From positions 1,116,001-1,180,000 of the forward strand of contig NZ_CP029347.1 in the NCBI RefSeq assembly GCF_003143555.1: a stretch of DNA of 64,000 bases, written 5' to 3'. Under the pieces are notes generated by a model, which was not told the origin of the DNA, made no database searches, and saw only the letters and a list, made by a program, of their open reading frames with translations. The stretch is from Saliniradius amylolyticus (GTDB lineage Bacteria; Pseudomonadota; Gammaproteobacteria; Enterobacterales; Alteromonadaceae). Positions 63,228-64,000 of the stretch are shown here, piece after piece. Each line of letters starts with the position of its first letter. Positions within the stretch are counted from its first letter, which is position 1. Position numbers and translations under genes: made by a program.

Positions 63228-64000
63228 ATGATGCAGAACAAATCCAAGATTTTAACGGCGCTGGTCTTGTCCGGCGCACTGGCGGCCTGTAGCACCACCA
63301 GTCAGACTCCAGAAATGGACGCTTCGACGAATGCTGCAACAACTGCGGCCCCTGCGGTTCAGGCTGAATCTATGAGTCCAGCAACTGATGGCACCATTAC
63401 CCTTGAGCAGGTGATGGCGCACCCTGATTGGCTGGGCCGTCAGCCGCAAAAGCCATTCTGGAGCCTGGACAGCGAACAGGTGCGCTATTGGCGTAAACGT
63501 GACGGCCAGCCTATTGAGGATCTCTGGCAAAGTGACGCGGCCAATGCGGGCAATGGCGATAAGCTGAGTTTGTCTGAGTACCATCTTGCCGATAACGCCG
63601 ATCGTGTCTTTAACAGTGAACGCAGTCAGGTGTTGTGGGTTTTTGAGAATAATCTGTTTATTAAGAACCTGGATAGCGGCGAAGTGCGCCAGTTGACTCG
63701 TACTGACAAACCGATTCAGTCACCCCAGTTCCTGCTTGATGGACGCATTGCCTACCAAAGCGGCAACGGCTTCTATGCCATTCATCCTCAGTCCGGTTTT
63801 ACCGAGCTGTTGGTAAGCTGGCAGTTTAGTGAGCCGCCTAAGGCTAATAAGGAGCTTAACGATTATCTGGCCAGGGAACAGGTCAAGCTTATCGACTATG
63901 TGGCCAAGGAGCGTGCCGATCGTCACGCCAAGTTTGAGCACAAACAGGCCCTGCAGCAGCAAAACCCGGCCACCGGCCCACAGCCCTTTTACCTAAAAGA
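63228..64000 (+). CDS. S9-type peptidase lipoprotein, N-terminal part (runs off window)
   Basis: An open frame of 257 codons continues past the window end. It starts MMQNKSKILTALVLSGALAA with a lipobox ending in Cys (LAAC), a Thr/Ala-rich linker, then sequence consistent with a dipeptidyl-peptidase-IV-like beta-propeller (KPFWSLDSEQVRYWRKRDGQ, QVLWVFENNLFIKNLDSGEV, PIQSPQFLLDGRIAYQSGNG). The catalytic domain is not in the window, so peptidase activity is inferred. AAGGA is 6 bases before ATG 63228. Confidence 0.75.
   Translation, partial: MMQNKSKILTALVLSGALAACSTTSQTPEMDASTNAATTAAPAVQAESMSPATDGTITLEQVMAHPDWLGRQPQKPFWSLDSEQVRYWRKRDGQPIEDLWQSDAANAGNGDKLSLSEYHLADNADRVFNSERSQVLWVFENNLFIKNLDSGEVRQLTRTDKPIQSPQFLLDGRIAYQSGNGFYAIHPQSGFTELLVSWQFSEPPKANKELNDYLAREQVKLIDYVAKERADRHAKFEHKQALQQQNPATGPQPFYLK

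Overview
This window looks like chromosome from a marine gammaproteobacterium of the order Alteromonadales (Alteromonas/Lacimicrobium/Aestuariibacter-like). The placement is inferred from gene order and protein style: fMet tRNA-rimP-nusA-infB-rbfA-truB, many c-di-GMP enzymes, RND pumps, an Aer-type chemoreceptor and DUF2750/DUF3429/DUF3820 proteins. No database search was possible. Almost all of it is ordinary chromosomal DNA. No prophage, transposase, integrase or CRISPR array was seen.

Layout. 0-5.4 kb: two PAS sensors (one cut by the window edge), glutaryl-CoA dehydrogenase, a metallo-beta-lactamase-fold lipoprotein and a secreted S1/P1 nuclease. 5.2-15 kb: a signalling block with a CHASE-PAS-PAS-GGDEF-EAL protein and a coupled 57-residue membrane protein, a saccharopine-dehydrogenase-like reductase, a diguanylate cyclase, a MerR regulator divergent from an Old Yellow Enzyme, and a 7TM-DISM EAL protein with a dead GGDEF domain. 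15-21.6 kb: the conserved translation operon. 21.7-27.3 kb: a winged-helix/TPR regulator and an RND pump with its adaptor, lying between truB and rpsO, which are neighbours in E. coli. 27.5-31.4 kb: rpsO, an alkaline phosphatase and an ABC transporter whose permease carries a histidine-rich loop.

31.4-33.7 kb is the most unusual stretch. Two small accessory genes (a NERD/zinc-finger protein and a short membrane protein) are bordered by attC-like inverted repeats, as in integron cassettes without an integrase. About 850 bp of gene-free DNA follows, with REP-like palindromes, a 150-bp nested inverted repeat and a second hairpin module. 33.7-44.8 kb is a leftward block: YqaA, three small conserved proteins, an Atm1-type ABC exporter, a receiver-TPR protein lacking its phospho-aspartate, an HD-GYP protein, and a GbsR/MarR-adaptor-RND pump operon. 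44.8-47.2 kb: two tRNA-Val, gltX, tRNA-Ala and two tRNA-Glu. 47.2-47.7 kb is gene-free and hairpin-rich with a 58-bp direct repeat. 47.7-64 kb: two MFS transporters, csdE/tcdA, a chemoreceptor, an aspartate/aromatic aminotransferase, a TANGO2-like protein, a Cys/Met-metabolism PLP enzyme, a DUF4397/CHRD lipoprotein, an azoreductase and the start of an S9 peptidase lipoprotein.

Best candidates for something undescribed: the hairpin-rich gene-free regions at 33.3-33.6, 47.2-47.6 and 62.9-63.1 kb, which share hairpins with GGA in the loop; the attC-flanked pair; the histidine-rich permease beside a probably zinc-dependent phosphatase; the receiver with Ala at the phosphorylation site; and phased TCTTAA repeats upstream of the first RND pump.
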